From Scylla paramamosain (lineage: Eukaryota; Arthropoda; Malacostraca; Decapoda; Portunidae): a DNA stretch of 64,000 nt. Below, piece by piece: positions 10,901-23,900 of the stretch; position 1 is the first letter of the stretch; each line of letters starts with the position of its first letter. Location of the stretch: the NCBI RefSeq assembly GCF_035594125.1, contig NC_087191.1, forward strand, positions 6,477,967-6,541,966. The letters are read 5' to 3'. The notes beneath the pieces were generated by a model. It saw only the letters and a list, made by a program, of their open reading frames with translations, was not told where the DNA came from and ran no database searches. The position numbers were made by a program, and so were the translations under genes.

Positions 10901-13900
10901 AAAGAATATTATCAAAAAAGTTAATTTTAGCTTTTTTTTCGGACTGTTATGTACCAAACCCTAAAGTGCATGCAAAGCCTCCTATATGAAGAAATTAAAC
11001 GACCTTACCAGAAATCTGTCTTTTGAGTGTTTTTCAGCATGTTAGGCACCAAAACGATAAATAATAAGGAACTCACTTTATATGGGAATCGAAAACAAAA
11101 TTACTGAAAATGTATCTTCTCAGTGTTTTACGTAGAAAAACGCAAAAACTCGGGTATATAAAGAAGTTTTTTTAGATACCAAAATGCAGAAACTCATGAA
11201 TAACAATCTTAATTGAGAAACAGAACAACCTTAGGAAATGCCTGTATTTTGAGTGTTTTTCGTATTCCTAGTTAGCAATACCCAAAATAGCATAAGAAAC
11301 TAGCTTTATGAGGGAAAAAAATTGACATTATCAAAAGTGTCTTTTAATTGTTTTTGAGCGTGTTAGGCAATGAAGTACTAAAAAGCAGGGCAATCACATT
11401 ATATGGGAATAAAACCAACTTTTACCAAGAATTTGCCAATATGTGTTTTTGAGCTCCATACATACCAAACCAATAAAACGCATGGAAAACAAACTTTATG
11501 GAGTAACAGAAAAAACATGTTACCAAAAACATGTATTTTGAGTGTTTTTGATAATGTTATCTATAAAAACGCTTAAATACATGCAAAGAACCTTATGTTT
11601 GGGAAACGTAAGGACATTACGAGAAATGTGTATTATGAGTGTTTTTAAGTTCCTTAACTACCAAAAAGCTAAAACCCACAAATAACACTCGTTATTTAGA
11701 AAAAAATAAAAAAATAAAAAAAATAAATAAAATGATTTTCTTTTTTTTTTTTTTTTGTTATTCACCTGCATAAGTACCGAGATGCCAAAATTCTGGGAAA
11801 AATTAGGGCAATTATATGATAAGAAATTTATATCAAAAAGTTGATATTAGCTTTTTTTCGGACTGTTATGTACCAAACACTAAAGTGCATGCAAAGCCTC
11901 TCATATGAGGAAATTATACGACCTTACCAGAAATCTGTGTTTTGAGTGTTTTTCAGCATGTTAGGCACCAAAACGATAAATAATAAAGAACTCACTCTAT
12001 ATGGCAAACCAAAACAAAATTACTGAAAACGTGTCTTCTCAGTGTTTTACGTAGAAAAACGCTAAAACGGATGGAAACCAACCAATATCAAGAAGTAGAA
12101 AAACATTACCAAAAATGTATATTTTGAGTGTTTTTGAGCTTGTTACCTATAAAAAAACGCGAAAATTGATACAAAGCACTCTATATTGGGAAATAAAGGG
12201 ACATTGCGAGGAAAGTGTATAATGAATGTTTTATAGTTCAAAAGAACCACAAGCCAAAAAACGCAAAAACTCGTGTATATGGAGAAGTTTCCTAGATACC
12301 AAAATGCTGAAACTCATGAATAACACTCTTAATTGAGAAACAGAACAACTTTACTAAATGCGTGTATTTTGAGTGCTTTTCACATTCTTAGTTACCAAAA
12401 TCCCAAATTGCATGTGAAACCAGCTTTATGTGGGAAAAAAAATTACATTACCAGAAAAGTGTCTTTTGAGTGTTTTTGAGCGTGATAGGCAATAAAGCAC
12501 TAAAAAGCAGGGGAATCACTTTACATGGAAATAAAATCAATTTTTACCAAAAACTTGCCTTTAAGTGTTTTGAGGTCCTTATATACCAAAACGCTAAAAC
12601 GCATGCAAAACACACTTTATGGAGAAAGAAAATAACATTACCAAAAACATATATTTTGAGTGTTTTTGATCATGTTACCAATAAAAACGCTTAAATACAT
12701 GCAAAGAACCCTATTTTTGGGAAACTAAAGACATTACGAGAAACGTGTATTATCAGTGTTATTAAGATCTTTACCAAAAAGCTAAAAGCCACAAATAACA
12801 CTCTTTATTGAGAAAAAAAAACAATAAATAAATAAAAAATACGATATTTTTTTTCTTTCTTTTTCATCTTCACAGGTACCGAGATGCCAAAATTTGGGCA
12901 AAATTCAGGAAATTATGAGTCAATTATCAAAAAAGTTAATTTTAGCTTTTTTTTTTTCGTACTCTTATGTACCAAACCCTAAAGTGCATGCAAAGCCACC
13001 TATATGGGAAAATTAAACGTCTTTGCCAGAAAACTGTCTTATGATTGTTTTTCAGCTTGTTAGGCACCCTAACGGTAAATAACATGCAAGTCTCTCTATA
13101 TGGGAATCTAAAACAAAATTACTGAAAAAGTGTCTTTTCGGTGTTTTACGTAGAAAAACGCTAAAACGGATGCAAACCAACCAATAAGAAGAAATAGAAT
13201 AACATTATCAAAAAGTTACATTTTGAGTGTTTTTGAGCTTGTTACCTACAAAAAACACGAAAATGGATGCAAAGCACTCCCTATTGGGAAACAAAAAGAC
13301 ATTACGAGAAACGTGTATACTGAGTGTCTTATTATTTTTGAGCAAAAGAACTTGTGGTTCACAAGAACCACAAGGCAAAAAATGCAAAAATTCGTGTATA
13401 TAAAGAAGTTTCTTAGATACCAAAATGATGAAACTCATGAATACAATATTAATTGAGAAACAGAACAACCTTACCAAATGCGTATATTTTGAGTGTTTTT
13501 CACATTCTTAGCAAAACCCCAAATAGCACGCGAAACAAAATGACATTACTAGAAGTGTCTTTTGAGTGTTTTTGAGCGTGTTAGGCAATAAATCACACAC
13601 ACAAAAAAAAAACAGGGCAATGACATTACATGGGAATAAAATCAACTTTTACCAAGAACTTGCCTTGAAGTGTTTTTGACCTCCTTACAAACCAAAACAC
13701 TAAAACGCATGCAAAAAACTCCTTTATGGAGAAGCAGAATAACATTACTAAAAACATGATTGTGTTTTAAGTGTTTTTAAGTGTTTTTAAGTGTTCCTTA
13801 AGTACCAAAACGTTAAAACCCAAAAATAACACTTTTTATAGAAAAAAAAAAAAAAAAAAATAGCTTTTTTTTATATTGACTTTCATAGGTACCAAGATGC

Positions 13901-16835
13901 CAAAATTCTGCCAATATTCAGGGAATTTATGTGGAAAAAAGAACATTATCAAAAAAGTTAATTATAGCTCTTTTTTTCGGATTTTTATGTACCAAACTCT
14001 AAAGTGCATGCCACCTATATAAGGAAGTTAAACAACTTTACCAGAAACCTGTCTTTCCAGTGTTTTTCATCATGTTAGGCACCAAAACAATAAAAAATAT
14101 GGAAGTCAGTCAATATGTGAATCCAAAACAAAATTACTGAAAACGTGTCTTTTCAGTGTTTTACGTAGAAAAACCCTAAAACGGATGCAAACCAACAAAT
14201 ATGAAGAAATAGAATAACATTACCAAAAAGTGTTTTTGAGCTTTTTACCTACAAAAAATGCGCAAATGGATGGAAAGCACTCTATATTGGGAAGCAAATG
14301 GACATTACGAGAAACGAGTATAATGAGTGTTTTATAGTTTCACAAGAACCACAAGGCAAAAAACGCAAAAACTCGGGTATATAGAGAAGTTTCTTACATA
14401 CCAAAACGCTAAAACTCATGAATAACACTTTTAATTGAAAAACAGAACTACCTTACCAAATGTGTGTATTTTGAGTGTTTTTCACATTCTTAGTTACAAA
14501 AATCCCAAATTACATGCGAAAGTAGCTTTATGTGGGAAAAAAAATGACATTACCAGAAAAGTGTCTTTTGAGTGTTTTTGAGCGTTATATACAAGAAAAC
14601 ACTAAAAACCAGAACAATCACATTACACTGGAATAAACCCAAATTTTACGAAGAACTTGCCTTTAAGTGTTTTTTAACTCCTTACATACAAAAACGCTAA
14701 ACGCATGCAAAACTACCTTTATGGAGAAACAGAATAACATTACCAAAAACATGTATTTTGAGTGTTTTTGATCATGTTACCTATAAAATCGCTTAAATAC
14801 ATGCAAAGAACCCTATGTTTGTGATACGAAAGGACATTACGAAAATCTTGTATTATGAGTATTTTTAAGTACCAAAAATCTAAAACCCACAAATAACACT
14901 CTTTATAGAGAAAAAAAATAATAAAAAAAATGTTTTTTTTTTGTTATTCATCTTTATAGGTACCAAGATGCCAAAATTCTGAGAAAATTCAGGGAAATTA
15001 TGTGAAAAAAAAATAATAATAATTTTAGCTTTTTCCGGAGTTATGTACGAAACCCGGAAGTGCATGCAAAGCCACCTATATGGGGAAATTACACGACTTT
15101 ACAAGAAACGTGTCTTTGGGTGTTTTCAGCAATTTCAACAATATTACTGAAAACGTGTCTTTTCAGTTTTAGCGTAGAACGCTAAAACGGATGCAAACCA
15201 ACCAATATGAAGAAATAGAATAACATTACAAAAAAGTTGAGTGTTTTTGAGCTTGTTACCTACAAAAAACGCAAAAATGAATGCAAAGCAGTCTATATCG
15301 GGAAACAAAAGCATATTACAAAAAAATTGTATAATGAATGTTTTAATAGTTTTCAAGAACCATAAGGCAAAACACGCAAAAACTCGTGTATATGGAGATT
15401 TTTTTTAGATACCAAAATGCTGAAATTCATGAATAACATGAATTCTCTTAATTGAGAAACAGAACAACCTTACTAAATGCGTGTATTTTGAGTGTTTTTC
15501 ACATTCTTAGTTACCAAAACCCGATATTACATGCGAAACTAGCTTTATGTTGGAAATAAATGACATTACCAGAAGAAAAAAGTGTCTTTTGAGTGTTTTT
15601 GAGCGTGTTAGGCAATAAAGCACAAAAAAGCAGGGCAATGACATTACATGGGAATAAAACCAACATTTACCAAGAACTTGTCTCTAAGTGTTTTTCAGCT
15701 CCTTACATACTAAAACGCTTAAATGCATGCAAAACACCCTTTATTGAGAAACAAAATAACATTACGAAAAACATGAATTTTCAGTGTTTTTGATCTCGTA
15801 CGTATAAAAACGTTTAAATACATGCAAAGAACCCTATGTTTGGGAAACGAAAGGACATTACGAGAAACGTGTATTATGAGTGTTTTTAAGTTCCATGAGT
15901 ACGAAAAGAGTGAAAACCCACAAATAACACTCTTTATAGAGAAAATAAATAAATTAATTAAAACGGATTTTTTTTTTGTTATTTATCTTCATAGGTACCG
16001 AGATGCCAAAATTCTGGCAAATTTCAGGGAAATTATGTGAAAAAATAATATTATGAAAAAAGTAAATTTTAGCTTTCTTTTTTTTCGGACTGTTATGTAC
16101 CAACCCCTAAAGTGTATGCAAAGCCACCTACATGAGGAAATTAAACGACTTTACCAGATACCTGTCTTTTGAGTTTTTTTCAGCAAGTTAGGCACCAAAA
16201 CGATAAATAATATGGAAGTCACTCTTTATGGGAATCCAAAACAAAATTACTGAAAACGTGTTTTTTTAGTGTTCTACTTAGAAAAAAACATTAAAACGGA
16301 TGCAAACCAACTAATATGAAGAAATATAATAATATTACTAAAAAGTTATATTTTGAGTGTTTTTGAGCTTGTTACCTACAGAAAACGCGAAAATAGTTGC
16401 AAAGCACTCTATATTGGGAAAGAAAAGGACATTACGAGAAACGTGTATAATGAGTGTTTTATAGTTTCACAAGAACCACAAGGCAAAACACGCAAAAACT
16501 CGTGTATATGGAGATGTTTCTTAGATACCAAAATGCTGAAATTCATGAAGAACACTCTTAATTGAGAAACAGAACAACCTTACCAAATGGGTGTATTTTG
16601 AGTCTTTTTAACATTCTTACTTACCAAAACCCCAAATTGCATGCGAAACTAGCTTTGTGTGAAAAAAAAAAAATTACGAAAAAAGTGTCGAGTTTTTTTG
16701 AGCGTGTTAGGCAATAAAGCACTAAAAAGCAGGGCAATCACATTACATTGGAATAAAACCAACTTTTACCAATAACTTGCCTTTAAGTGTTTTTAAGCTC
16801 CTTACATAGGAAAACGCTAAAACGCATACAAAACA
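7905..16835 (+). repeat. Satellite HOR array, block 1
   Basis: Tandem copies of an approximately 1.1-kb higher-order repeat built from about eleven monomers of roughly 85-100 bp, in fixed order m1 to m10. The m4 landmark (GGTACCGAGATGCCAAAATT and close variants) recurs near 8.59, 9.70, 10.84, 11.76, 12.87, 13.88, 14.95 and 15.98 kb: mostly 1.02-1.14 kb apart, with one short 0.92-kb step. The short step fits the m7-m9a fusion near 11,120-11,150. All open frames here are translations of satellite and repeat with the HOR period. The block ends inside m2 near 16,835, where regular HOR order is lost. Confidence 0.95.
12047..12068 (+). repeat. Conserved m7 box (example)
   Basis: TTTTACGTAGAAAAACGCTA is close to invariant in most of about 45 m7 copies across the array (for example 8,874, 12,047, 13,145, 28,458, 29,571, 36,195, 56,667). 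Neighbouring monomers vary much more. A related ACGTAGAAAAATGCCAAAAT forms one arm of the palindrome at 59,434-59,501. Confidence 0.7.
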
Positions 16836-19197
16836 AGTATTTTGAGTCTTTTGTAAGATTGTTAAGTAAAAAAACGCCTAAATGAATCGGAAATATCCTA
16901 TATGGGAAAAATTAAAAGACATTACGAGAAACGTGTATTATGAGTGTTTTTTTTTATTTTCTTGGTATCAAAAGGGTAAAACGCATGAAAAACACTTTAT
17001 ATGGAGAAACAGAACAATACTGCCAAAAAAAAAAAAACGTGCATTTTGAGTGTTATGACATTGTTAGTTACCAAAAAGCCAAAATTCATGCAAAGACCCA
17101 TATATAGATATATGAAACGACTTTAAAAACGTATGAAAATACTATATATAGAGAAACAGAATACACTAACCAAAAACGTGTATTTTGTGTTTTTTATTTT
17201 TTTTGAGCTTATGTACAAAATCGCCTGTCATCAAACAAATCACCCTGCATATGGAAATAAAAAGGACATTACGAGAAATGTTTGTTGTGTTTTTCTTTTT
17301 TTATTACTTTCTTAAGTACCAAATCAGTACTTCAATAGTGCTCTGAAGAAAAAGAACAAACTTACCAAAAACGGGGATTTTTTTACATTGATAATTACCA
17401 AAACGCCAACATGCATGTAAAGCAACCTATATGAAGAAACGAAACGAAATCACTAGAAACTTGTCTTTTGTTATTTTTTGGGCGTGTTGGGCACCAAATC
17501 AGTAAGAAGCAACGAAATCACCCCATAGGGGAATACAAAACAAATTTACTAAAACGTGTCTTTAGAGTGTTTTTTTTCAGGTTCTTACGAACTAAAATGT
17601 CAAAATACATGCAAACACCCTGTTAGGTACCAAAGCACCAAAAACAGCCTATATGAGGAAACGAAAGGACATGACAAAAAACGTGTATTGAGTTTTTTTT
17701 TTTTTTTTTTTTTAGCTTCTCAGGTACCAAAACGCAAAAATCGAGAAAGAAAAAAACATTACCAAAATCGTGTAATTTGAATGTTTTTTCACATTGTCAG
17801 GTAGCAAAACACCATAATGCTTGCTCGCTATACGAGAAAATTAAACAACAATGTAAGAAATGTGTTTTTATGTTTTTCAGCGTGTTAGGCACGAAAACGC
17901 TAAATAGCATGGAAAGCACCTTATATAGAAATGCAAAATAATAAGCATGTCTTTTAAGTGTTTTAAACTTTTTGCGTTCCAAAACGCTAAAACACGTGCA
18001 ACAAACACGAATAATCTTACCAAACAGAAAAAAACCTTACCAAAAACGTGTCTTTTGAGTCTTTTTGAGTCTGTTACGTACATCATCTTAAAAATGCATG
18101 TAAAGCACCCTGTATGAGGAAACGATAGGACATTACCAGAAACGTGCATTATCAGAGTTTTGAGTCTCTTAGGTACCAAACACTAAACCGCCTGAATGAA
18201 AATTAAATATATTCTATATCTCTTAATAGAGAAACAGAACATCACCAAAAACGTGTTTTTGAGTGTTTTTTTTTTTTTCCTTTTTATGTACCAAAACGTC
18301 AAAATACATACGAAGCATCCTATATGGGGAAATGGAAAGACGTTTGGAGAAACAAGTTTTATTTGTGTTTCTGAGCTTCCTAAGTAAGCTTCCTAAGTAC
18401 CAAAACGCTAAAAAGAATGAATAGCACCCTATATAGAGAAAAAGAACAACATTACCTAAAATCTTTATTTTGAGCGTTTTTCACATTATGTAGCAAAACA
18501 TCATAATGCATGCAGATCCCTATATGAAGAAGCAAAACGATATTACAGGAAACGTATCTTTTGAGTGTTTACTTGAGTGTTAGGAATCAAAATGCTAAAA
18601 AGCATTGAAAGCACCCTATTTGGCAATATAAAATAACATTACCAAGAAAGTATCTTTAGAGTGTTTTTCACCTTCTTACATCCGAAATCGCTGAAAAGCA
18701 TGCAAAACAACCTTTACGGAGAAACAAATTAACATTACCAAAAACTTGTATTTTGATTGTTTTTGTGATTGTTAAGTATAAAAGTGCCAAATTACACGCA
18801 AAGCATCCTACATGGAGAAAAGAAAGGACATTACGAGAAAAGTGTATTATGAGAGATTTTGAGCTTTTTAGGTACCCAGACTCAAAAACACATGATTAGA
18901 ACTTTATATGGAAAAATAACTCAACCGAAAAGTTTAGCTTAAACTTTTTTTTTCATATTGTTAAGTACCAAAAGAGAAAATGCATTGGAAGCCCCATTTA
19001 TCAGGAAACGAAACGACATTATCATCAACGTGTGTTTTGAGTGTTTTTCAACGTGTTAGACACCAAAACGCTGAAAAGCATGGAAAGTGCTCCATAAAGG
19101 AATACAAAATAAAATTAATAAAAACGTGTTTTAAAGGTTCTTATGTACAGAAACGCTAAAACTCAAGCAAAACACCCTTTATAGAGAAGCGAAATAA
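16836..19197 (+). repeat. Diverged monomeric satellite
   Basis: Same monomer theme (GTGTTTTTGAG..., ACCAAAACGC..., CATTACCAAAAACGTGT) at about 97-bp spacing. Neighbouring monomers are much less like any HOR copy, and the m4 landmark and m7 box are absent. Some pairs about 1.1 kb apart still look alike (for example near 17,550 and 18,655), hinting at a decayed HOR. It is interrupted at its right by a CR1-like element. Confidence 0.85.
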
Positions 19198-20871
19198 ATA
19201 TTTCGTTAATAAATTACATTCAGGACAGTTAGGGAATATCCCTTACAGAAGAATAAGATCGCAGAAGAATGATCCTAAATGGATGACAGAGGTTAAAACA
19301 TTACAGAGGGCGAAAGAGAAGTATATATGAGATTAAAGACAGGGGGAGTGGTTTTAAGGCCATAATATAATGAATTAGAAAAGTCAGGAGTTTAACAAGG
19401 AAAGCTAAAAATAGTTATGAATTAAAGGTAGCCAGCCAAGCGAAGATGGACCCCAAGGGATTTTATCAGGCATATAAGACGAAGAATAGAGAAACAATAG
19501 TTCCTTAAAGACAGCAGAATGAGACCTGCTTAGTTGTTGGGAGGAGATTAGTAAAATTGTGAACGAGTATTTTTTAACTGTCTTTGCACAGGAAAACATG
19601 CAGGATTTGCCGAATAGTGACAAGATATTTAGAGTAGAAGAAAATGAGAAGCTGACAGATATTACCATAACTAAAGAGATAGTGGAACAGGAGATAGATA
19701 AGCTGAAAAGTTCAAGTCACCAGGACCAGATGAAAAATATTCCACAGTATTTAAGAATTGGAAAAAGGTTATAAGTAATCTGGATAAGGTCATGGCCAAG
19801 CGGCAGGCGACAGAGTGTTATAATAAACGGCTCTAAATCCGAGTGGGGTCAAGTAATTAGTGGGTTGACAAAGGGATTATTAGTATTAGGGCCGATGTTG
19901 TTTGTAATATATGTCAATGACTTGGATAGTGGAATTAGTAGTGTTGTTAGTAAATTTGCGGATGACACGAGAGTATGTAGATTAATTAGGTCAGAATCGC
20001 ATACCATCGCCTTGCAGGCAGATTTGGATAGGATGAACGAATGGACAGACAGATGGCAAATGCAGTTTAATATCAACAAATGCAAAGCACTTAGCGTAAG
20101 TAGAAGAAACCCACACAGTAGTTACACAATGAACAACCAAGTTCTGGTAGGTTCAGGGTTAGAAAAAGATTTGAGATTTAAAGTTAGCTCTGAACTCCGT
20201 CTAAGAAAGCAATGCAAAGAGGCCAGAAACAAAGCAAAATAGTGTATTATGATTAATTTTCAGGAGTGCTTAAAGTAAAACTCCCGAATTAATATTAAAG
20301 TTACATTTAGCGCTGGTCAGACTTCATCTAGACTACGCTGTCCTATTCTGGTCACCACATCACAGGAAGAATAAAGGTCTATTAGAATCACTTCAAAGGA
20401 GAATGACTAAAAGGATACAGGGGATGAGGAGTATTCCTTACGAAGCAAGATTCAAGCTGTTAAATTTACATTCTTTAGAGAGACGTAGGTTAAGAGTGGA
20501 CCTGATAGAAGTCTTTAAGTGGTATATGGGTTATAACAAGGGGAACATAATGAAAATTCTTAGAATCTGTAACCATGATAGAACAAAATAAAAAAAATAG
20601 AATATCAAGTTCTCAGGCTTGAGCCTGAAAACTTGATGTTCAAAAAGGAAACAGGAAGGAATTGGTTTTCAAATACAGTAGTAGATGATTGGAACAGACT
20701 TAGTAATCAAGCTGTTAGTGCTGAGGCATTTGGCAACTGTAAGAGAAAATTACACATTTATAGATGGGGATGATAGGTGGAAATACGTAGGCATATTTCA
20801 TACAAGTACTGCCACGGGTAGGCCTGATGGCTTCTTGCATATTTACTTATTTCTTATGTTCTTATGTTCTT
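19198..20871 (+). mobile_element. CR1/L2-like non-LTR retrotransposon, copy 2, decayed
   Basis: Same family as the copy at 187-1,188, ending in the same TTCTTATG tail (20,847-20,874). It extends further 5', to the linker between endonuclease and RT, but has lost an internal segment. Around 19,740-19,800 the sequence jumps from the start of the RT domain (near KLKSSSHQDQMK) to GRRQSVIINGSKSEWGQVIS, so the central RT blocks are missing. The flanks are satellite: GAGAAGCGAAATAA on the left, and ATTACCAAAAGCGTG on the right in register with the next half monomer. No target-site duplication is evident. Confidence 0.85.
19210..20780 (+). pseudogene. CR1-like ORF2 relic with internal deletion, stops and frameshifts
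   Basis: Pieces recognisable in order: a linker with KNDPKWMTEVKTLQRAKEKY (about 19,265-19,327, then a stop); RKAKNSYELKVASQAKMDPK; a clean stretch at 19,559-19,774 including NEYFLTVFAQENMQDLPNSD; then the internal deletion. The RT palm with catalytic FADD lies at 19,955-19,966 within an open piece to 20,242. There a TAG interrupts and the frame shifts. MTKRIQGMRSIPYEARFKLL follows at 20,403 in another frame, with further breaks after 20,591. The invariant GVPQG motif is altered (SGLTKGLLVLGP). It is clearly older than the copy at 187-1,188. Confidence 0.85.
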
Positions 20872-20995
20872 ATTACCAAAAGCGTGTATTTTCAGTGTTT
20901 TTCAGCTATTCCGTGAAAAAATAAAATGCCAAAATACATGCAAAGCACCCTAAATGAGGAAAAAAAGGGACATTACGAGAAACGTGCATTATAAG
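20872..20995 (+). repeat. Diverged satellite monomers, right of CR1 insertion
   Basis: Roughly one and a quarter monomers in the diverged style. Recognisable m9b of the regular HOR order starts near 21,000. Together with 16,836-19,197 this is one monomeric island of about 2.5 kb separating two HOR arrays. Confidence 0.75.
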
Positions 20996-23900
20996 TGTTT
21001 TTGAGATTCTTAGATACCAAAACCCTGAAACTCATGAATAACACTCTTAATTGAGAAACAGAACAACCTTACCAAATGCGTGTATTTTGAGTGTTTTTCA
21101 CATTTTTGGTTATCAAAACCCCAAATTGCATACGAAACTAGCTTTATGTTGAAAGAAAAAAAAAACATTTCCAGAAAAGTGTCTTTTGAGTGTTTTTGAG
21201 CGTGTTAGGCAATAAAGCACTAAAAAGCAGGGCAATCACATTACATGGGAATAAAACCAACTTTTACCAAGAACTTGCCTTTAAGTGTTTTTGACCTCCT
21301 AACATACCAAAACACTAAAACGCATGCAAAATACCCTTTATGAAGAAACAGAATAACATTACCAAAAACATGTATTTTGAGTGTTTTTGATCATGTTACC
21401 ATGATCAAAACATAAACATAAACATCATAAAAACGCTTAAATAAATGCAAAGAACCCTATGTTTGGGAAACGAAAGGACATTACGAGCAACGTGTATTAT
21501 GAATGTTATCAAATTCCTTAAGCACCAAAAAGCTAAAATCCACAAATAACACTCTTTATAGAGAAAAAAAAAAGTAATTTTCTTTTTTTTTCTTTTGTTA
21601 TTCTTCTTCATAGGAAACGAGATGCCAAAATTCTGCCAAAATTCAGGAAAATTATGTGGAAAAAAGAACATTATCAAAAAAGTTAATTTTAGCTTCTTTT
21701 CGGACAGTTATGTACCATAATCTAAATTACCTGCAAAGCCACCTCTATAGGGAAATTAAACGGTTTTACCAGAAACCTGTATTTTGAGTGTTTTTCAGCA
21801 TGTTAGGCACCAAAACAATAAATAATATGGAAGTCACTCTACATGGGAATCCAAAACAAAATCACTTAACACTTGTCTTTTCAGTGTTTTACGTAGAAAC
21901 ACGCTAAAACGGATGCAAACAAACCAATATAAAGAAATAGAATAACATTGCCAAAAAGGTTTGTTTTGAGTGTTTTTGATTCTGTTACCTACAAAAAACG
22001 CGAAAATGGATGCAAAGCACTCTATACTGGGAAACAAAAGGACATTACGAGAAACCTGTATAATGAGGTTTTTTTTTTTTGTCTCACAACAAGAACAAGG
22101 CAAAAGTTTCTTAGATACCAAAATGCTGAAACTCATGAATAACACTCTTGATTGAGATACAGAACAACCTTACCAAATACGTGTATTTTGAGTGTTTTTC
22201 ACATTCTTTGTTACCAAAACACGAAATTGCATGCGAAACTAGGTTTATGTGGGGAAAAAATTATATTGCCAGAAAATGTTTTTTGAGTGTTTATAAGCGT
22301 GTTAGGCAATAAAGTACTTAAAAGAAGGGCAATCACAGTACATGTGAATAAAAAAAAATTTTACTAAGAACTTGCCGTTAAATATTTTTGAGCTCCTTAC
22401 ATACCAAAACGCTAAAACGAATGCAAAAAATCCTTTATGGAGAAAAACAATAATATTACAAAAAACATGTATTTTGAGTTTGTTTGATCATGTTACCTAT
22501 AAAAACGCTTAAATACATGCAAAGAATCCTATGTTTGGGAAAAGAAAGGACATTACGAGAAACGTGCATTATAAGTGTTTTTAAGTTACTTAAATACCAA
22601 AAAGCTAAAACCCACAAATAACACTCTTTATGAAGAAACAAAAAAAAAAAATAAATAAATAAATAAAAATAAATAAATGAAATAAAAAAATATTTTTTTT
22701 TTTGTTATTCATCTTCAGAGGTACCGAGATGCCAAAATTCTGTTAAAATTCAGGGAAATTATGTGGATAAAATAACATTATCGAAAAATTTAATTTTAGC
22801 TTTTTTTTCGGACTGTTATGTACCTAACCCTAAAGTGCATGCAAAGCCATCTATATGGGGAAATTAAACGACTTTACAAACTGTCTTTTGAGTGTTTCTC
22901 AGCATGTTAGGCACCAAAATGATAAATAATATGGAAGGCAGTCTATATGGGAATGCAAAACAAAATTACTGAAAACGTGTCTCTTCAGTGTTTTACGTAA
23001 AAAAACGCTAAAACGGATGCAAAGAGACCAATATGAAGAAATAGAATAACATTACCGAAAAGGTATATTTTAAGTAGTTTTGAGCTTGTGACCAACAAAA
23101 AAAAAAACGTGAAAATGGATGCAAAACACTCTATATTGGGAAATAAAAAAAACATTACGAGAAACGTGTATAATGAGTATTTTATAGTTTCACAAAAACC
23201 ACGAAGCAAAAAACGCAAAAACTAGTGTACTCGTATATATAAAAGTTTCTTAGATACCAAAATGCTGAAACTCCTGAATAACACTCTTAATTAAGAAACA
23301 GAATAACATTACTAAATGCGTGTACTCGTATTTTGAGTGTTTTTCACATTCTTAGTTACTAGAACCTCAAATTGCATGCGAAACTAGCTTTATGTGGGAA
23401 AAAAAATGACATTACCAGAAAAGTGTCTTTTAAGTGTGTTTTTTTTTAGCATGATAGGCAATAAAGCACTAAAAAGCAGGGCAATCACATTACATGGGAA
23501 TAAAACTAACTATTACTAACAACTTGCCTTTAAGTGTTTTTGAGCTCCTTATATACAAAAACGCTAAAACGAATCCAAGCACCCTTTATGGAGAAACAGA
23601 ATAACATTACCAAAAACATATATTTTGAGTGTTTTTGATCATGTTACCTATAAAAACTCTTAAATACATGCAAAGAACCTTATGTTTGGGAAATTAAAGG
23701 GCATTTCGAGAAACATGTATTACGAGTGTTTTTAAATTCTTTAAGTACCATTTAGCTAAAACCCATAAATAACACTGTTTATAGAAAGAAAAAAAAAGAA
23801 AAATAAAAGATAGGAATTTATTTATTTTTTTTTTGTTATTCATCTTCATAGATACCAAGATGCCAAAATTCTGGCAAAATTCAAGAAAATTATGTGAAAA

